A DNA stretch of 26,840 bases from JBEEOW01 sp041191405 (GTDB lineage Bacteria > Bacteroidota > Bacteroidia > Cytophagales > UBA9547). The DNA lies in NCBI GenBank assembly GCA_041191405.1, contig JBEEOW010000041.1, positions 1 through 26,840 on the forward strand, read 5' to 3'. Both the position numbers and the translations under genes were made by a program. Below are positions 25,001 through 26,840 of the stretch, one piece after another. Numbering within the stretch: position 1 is the stretch's first letter; each line of letters begins with the position of its first letter. The notes below the pieces were generated by a model. That model was not told the DNA's origin. It made no database searches and saw only the letters and a program-made list of their open reading frames with translations.

Positions 25001-26553
25001 GATAAATGCTGACTTTGGTCAGAAAGAATTGCTAAAGGAATATCAACACCCATTGAGCCAAGAGGTTCTTTACCATCTTCAGCCATTGGAGCAAGAATTA
25101 CTTTTAAATCCTCAGCTGTATATCCGAATGCAAGTTGACGTTTCATTAAAACATCTTCTTCCATTGGTTTGTACGATGCCGAAGCTTCTGGTAAATCTGC
25201 AATGTTGATTTTGTTATTTTTCAACCACTCGCCATAAGGTTTGCGTGAACAAATATCATTTTTTAATTCTTCGTCAGAAATAATTCTACCTTGCTCTAAA
25301 TCAGCAACAAACATTTTACCTGGTTGTAAACGACCACGGAAAACTACATTTGCTGGATCTACATCTAATACACCTGCTTCTGATGCCATAATAATACGGT
25401 CATCGTTTGTTACAATGTATCTTGATGGACGTAAACCGTTTCTATCAAGGGTAGCACCTACTATTTTACCATCTGTAAATGAGATAGAAGCTGGTCCATC
25501 CCAAGGCTCCATAATGGATGCATGGTATTCATAGAAGTCTTTTTTCACTTGGCTCATTTGCTCATTTCCGTCCCAAGCCTCAGGAACTAACATCATCATT
25601 ACATGTGGTAATGAACGACCAGATAAAGTAAGTAACTCTACTACGTTATCAAGGTTAGCTGAATCTGATTGAGAAATGTCGCAAATTGGTTTAATCATCT
25701 CTAACTCTTCTTTGCTGAAAAGTTTTGATGTTAAATTAGCTTCTGCAGCTTTGATCCAGTTTACGTTACCTTTAACAGTGTTAATTTCACCATTGTGAGC
25801 AATGTAACGGAAAGGCTGAGCTAATTTCCAAGATGGGAATGTATTGGTAGAGAAACGTGAGTGAACTACAGCTAATGCAGATACAACACGCTCATCATGT
25901 AAATCAGGGAAATATGGGCGAACTTGTGCAGTTGTTAACTGACCTTTATAAACGATGGTTTTGTAAGAGAAAGTTGGAATATAAAAGTTTCCAGCTAAGT
26001 TACTTACCGAATCAACGATTAAGTTATTTGAGTAATTACGTAATACATAAAGTTTACGCTCAAATAAGTCAAGATCTGCGATAGTTTCGTTTGCTTCCAC
26101 AAACACTTGCTCAATAGTTGGTTGAGCATTGAATGAGGTTGGTCCGATGTCAGCAGTTTTGGCATCAGTTGGGATAGCTCTATAGCCTAAAAGCTTAAAG
26201 CCTAACTTCTCAATATTTCTATTAAGAATAGTACGGCATTCTTCTCTCTGCTTATCGTCTGATGGGAAGAAAACCATACCCACACCATACTTGCCGAAAG
26301 AAGGCAGCTTAAAGCCTAACTTCAAACACTCATCCACGAAAAATTCGTGAGGAACCTGTATAAGGATACCCGCACCGTCACCAGTGTTGGTTTCACAACC
26401 ACAAGCACCACGGTGCTCCATACGAGTTAGCATGTGAATAGCATCCTCGATAATCTGGTGTGATTTTCGTCCTTTAAGGTTAGCAACAAAACCTATACCG
26501 CAGGCATCGTGCTCGAAACTTGGGTCATACAGACCGTTATTTACTTCGTTCAT
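22024..26553 (-). CDS. gltB: Glutamate synthase large (alpha) subunit
   Basis: A 1509-residue protein with the full domain set. The N-terminal glutamine amidotransferase uses Cys18 (HDACGIGF) as nucleophile once a short 17-residue propeptide is removed. A central domain follows, then the FMN/2-oxoglutarate barrel with GEGGEDEARF and GAKPGEGGQLPG, then the 3Fe-4S cysteines Cys1131, Cys1137 and Cys1142 (CHLNTCPVG). The C-terminal GXGXG beta-helix ends it (GKGLSGGKLIVYP, GMSGGMAFIYD). It hydrolyses glutamine, channels ammonia to 2-oxoglutarate and forms two glutamates. The start at 26553 gives the normal short propeptide. It is the first gene of the operon, with a promoter candidate about 90 bases upstream. 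Confidence 0.97.
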   Translation of the reverse strand: MNEVNNGLYDPSFEHDACGIGFVANLKGRKSHQIIEDAIHMLTRMEHRGACGCETNTGDGAGILIQVPHEFFVDECLKLGFKLPSFGKYGVGMVFFPSDDKQREECRTILNRNIEKLGFKLLGYRAIPTDAKTADIGPTSFNAQPTIEQVFVEANETIADLDLFERKLYVLRNYSNNLIVDSVSNLAGNFYIPTFSYKTIVYKGQLTTAQVRPYFPDLHDERVVSALAVVHSRFSTNTFPSWKLAQPFRYIAHNGEINTVKGNVNWIKAAEANLTSKLFSKEELEMIKPICDISQSDSANLDNVVELLTLSGRSLPHVMMMLVPEAWDGNEQMSQVKKDFYEYHASIMEPWDGPASISFTDGKIVGATLDRNGLRPSRYIVTNDDRIIMASEAGVLDVDPANVVFRGRLQPGKMFVADLEQGRIISDEELKNDICSRKPYGEWLKNNKINIADLPEASASYKPMEEDVLMKRQLAFGYTAEDLKVILAPMAEDGKEPLGSMGVDIPLAILSDQSQHLSHYFKQLFAQVTNPPIDPIRERMVMSLVSYIGGALNLLDESAEHCHTVALKQPVLTNKELAKLKYIDHAKFQTRKINILFKSDGKEGSLERSLTKICQYAADAVEDGYEIILLSDRDIDSDHAPIPSLLAVAAVHHHLIRKGLRGQVGLIVEAGDIWETHHVATLIGYGASAVNPYMAFESIDNLNKQGMLSVNLPEEKLHYHYIKAIGEGLLKIFSKMGISTLQSYTGGQIFEALGIHKSVVDKYFTGTVSRIGGLDLDGIAKEALIKHNLAYPEKFVPKQRLEVGGVYQWKRRGEFHLFNPDSIHLLQHATRTGDYSVYKKYAKVVNDQTKKAATLRGLLTFKKGNPIPITEVESAESILKRFATGAMSFGSISHEAHSTLAIAMNRIGARSNTGEGGEDEARFKPMENGDSMRSSIKQVASGRFGVTINYLTNSDEIQIKMAQGAKPGEGGQLPGHKVDDWIGRTRHSTPGVGLISPPPHHDIYSIEDLAQLISDLKNANRKGRVSVKLVSEAGVGTIASGVTKAKADVVLIAGHDGGTGASPLSSIRHAGLPWELGLAETHQTLVRNKLRSRIVVQTDGQLKTGRDIAIATLLGAEEWGVATAALVVEGCIMMRKCHLNTCPVGVATQDEELRKRFTGKPEHVVNLFKFLVEELREIMAELGFRTISEMVGRVDLLEKRADVANWKYKSLDLSGILHKQELGAEAGLYNSEEQDHGLEGVIDFTLLEQSAKAIANQEKVYAEHPVTNLDRTVGTILSNEIAKVYGAAGLPEDTIHFKFTGTAGQSFGAFAAKGLKLEIEGESNDYFGKGLSGGKLIVYPFKESTFKASENIIIGNVAFYGATSGEAYIKGMAGERFCVRNSGATAVVEGVGDHGCEYMTGGIAVILGETGRNFAAGMSGGMAFIYDANKSFEPKCNKEMVDLETVESEDIQTLKTLLENHFNYTKSEVAAEILKNFDAELKNFIKVMPRDYKLVLLKRKQKKEEVING

Positions 26554-26643
26554 CCTTTATCTAATCCTCAGGTAATGTATTTATAACTATTTATTTGGGC
26601 AGTTGTTTTTTGTATCTGCTTTGATAGGTTTACCTTAAGCCTA

Positions 26644-26671
26644 CAAATATAGGTTTAATTTTACAATCAAA
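26644..26671 (-). promoter_or_regulatory. Promoter candidate for gltBD
   Basis: Read on the minus strand, TTTG (26671-26668) is followed after 16 bases by TATATTTG (26651-26644), an exact TAnnTTTG. The spacer is a little shorter than usual (about 19). The leader to ATG 26553 would be about 84 bases. The -33 box lies 43 bases inside the native flank of the right IS, so the insertion left the core promoter intact but may have cut off upstream control sites. Confidence 0.55.
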
Positions 26672-26757
26672 GAAATATTTATTTTCAATACTGCATTATT
26701 TTTTTGTTAAATGGTGACTAGTCCTGAAAAAAGTTGACACGGTCTTTATTTACAAAT

Positions 26758-26840
26758 TTATATATAAACCTCGGAAGATTTTTCTTTCGAGGTTTTTTTC
26801 TTCCACTTTTTGAGTCTTACACTATTCTGTATATGCATTT
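26758..26840 (-). CDS. Transposase OrfB, C-terminal end (IS3-like), incomplete
   Basis: The frame enters from the window edge and stops at 26760-26758 after 26 visible codons; the piece NSVRLKKWKKKTSKEK is strongly basic. OrfB proteins of Bacteroidota IS3 elements often end with a short Lys/Trp-rich tail of this sort after a TPxEAH motif; only the tail is visible here. The assignment leans on the adjoining inverted repeat. The hairpin at 26766-26795 falls inside these codons. Confidence 0.45.
   Translation of the reverse strand, partial: MHIQNSVRLKKWKKKTSKEKSSEVYI
26766..26795 (+). terminator. Strong hairpin with T-run just inside the IS end
   Basis: A 13-bp stem with one G-U pair (26766-26778 with 26783-26795) closes a 4-base TTTT loop; the core is ACCTCG/CGAGGT. 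On the plus strand it is followed by further T, an intrinsic terminator that would stop transcripts entering the element from outside. On the minus strand it ends in TTTATATATA, so it may also end transposase mRNA. Confidence 0.75.

Larger units (their letters stand above)
26715..26840 (-). mobile_element. Other end of an IS3-family-like element, cut by the window edge
   Basis: Positions 26715-26740 begin with TG and match the end at 100-125 (inverted) at 21 of 26 positions, as the left and right ends of one IS would. A reading frame with a basic C-terminus stops 17 bases inside this end, as orfB does in IS3 elements. The element extends to the right beyond the window and has the same orientation as the copy at the left edge. 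Confidence 0.6.

Noticed and set aside
126..26714. Composite transposon or circular replicon bounded by the two IS ends
   Set aside because: The interior holds essential chromosomal genes (der, rho) and no cargo or replication genes; a contig break at repeats is simpler.

Overview
The window reads as a piece of chromosome from a low-GC member of the Bacteroidota. The evidence is a secreted protein with a C-terminal type IX secretion sorting domain, several promoters of the Bacteroidota form TTTG-N16..20-TAnnTTTG, a general lack of Shine-Dalgarno sequences, a long-insert Rho, and a LytS/LytTR two-component pair. Most genes are ordinary chromosomal ones, so this is not a plasmid or phage. Both edges lie inside copies of what looks like one IS3-family insertion sequence: 1-125 holds an end with the start of orfA, and 26715-26840 holds an end with the last codons of orfB. 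Both copies point the same way. The stretch may therefore be an assembly contig that stops at a repeated element.

Layout. At 130-915 is a repeat-rich beta protein whose 5' part was probably cut off by the left IS. It converges on a HAD phosphatase (925-1731, minus). A secreted zinc metalloprotease with Ig-like, chitin-binding and sorting domains follows (1915-4122, plus), then a GNAT acetyltransferase (minus). From 4729 to 10932 all genes are on the minus strand. In transcription order they are a secreted TPR protein with seven CxxC knuckles, a DUF1573 protein, a VF530/DUF2132 protein, rho, der, an alanine-rich lipoprotein and an SprT-like metallopeptidase. purU diverges at 10981. A TPR-containing LytS-type sensor kinase and its LytTR response regulator follow on the plus strand (11970-14675).

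A cluster of palindromes (14701-14905) leads to a minus-strand operon, in transcription order: TlpA-like thioredoxin, glycosyltransferase, surE, small lipoprotein (17919 down to 14942). A 115-bp imperfect palindrome (18092-18206) separates this from a long RelA/SpoT homologue (18225-20384) whose hydrolase centre looks dead. The gltB-gltD operon for glutamate synthase fills 20529-26553, with a promoter candidate between gltB and the right IS.

How the genes relate. GltBD supplies glutamate, purU sets the formate/one-carbon balance for purine synthesis, and the Rel protein makes the starvation alarmone, but nothing shows that they are co-regulated. The least expected structure is non-coding. Degenerate heptanucleotide arrays sit in three intergenic gaps, each ending 4-17 bases before a start codon (der, the VF530-like gene and the response regulator). 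Two of them are paired with an inverted array that reaches back to the stop of the gene upstream.

Gaps: 1732-1914 is AT-rich, with overlapping copies of a TATTTATATTTAAT motif and no clear promoter. In 9214-9505, upstream of rho, I see nothing convincing. I see no tRNA, rRNA, CRISPR array or prophage gene.
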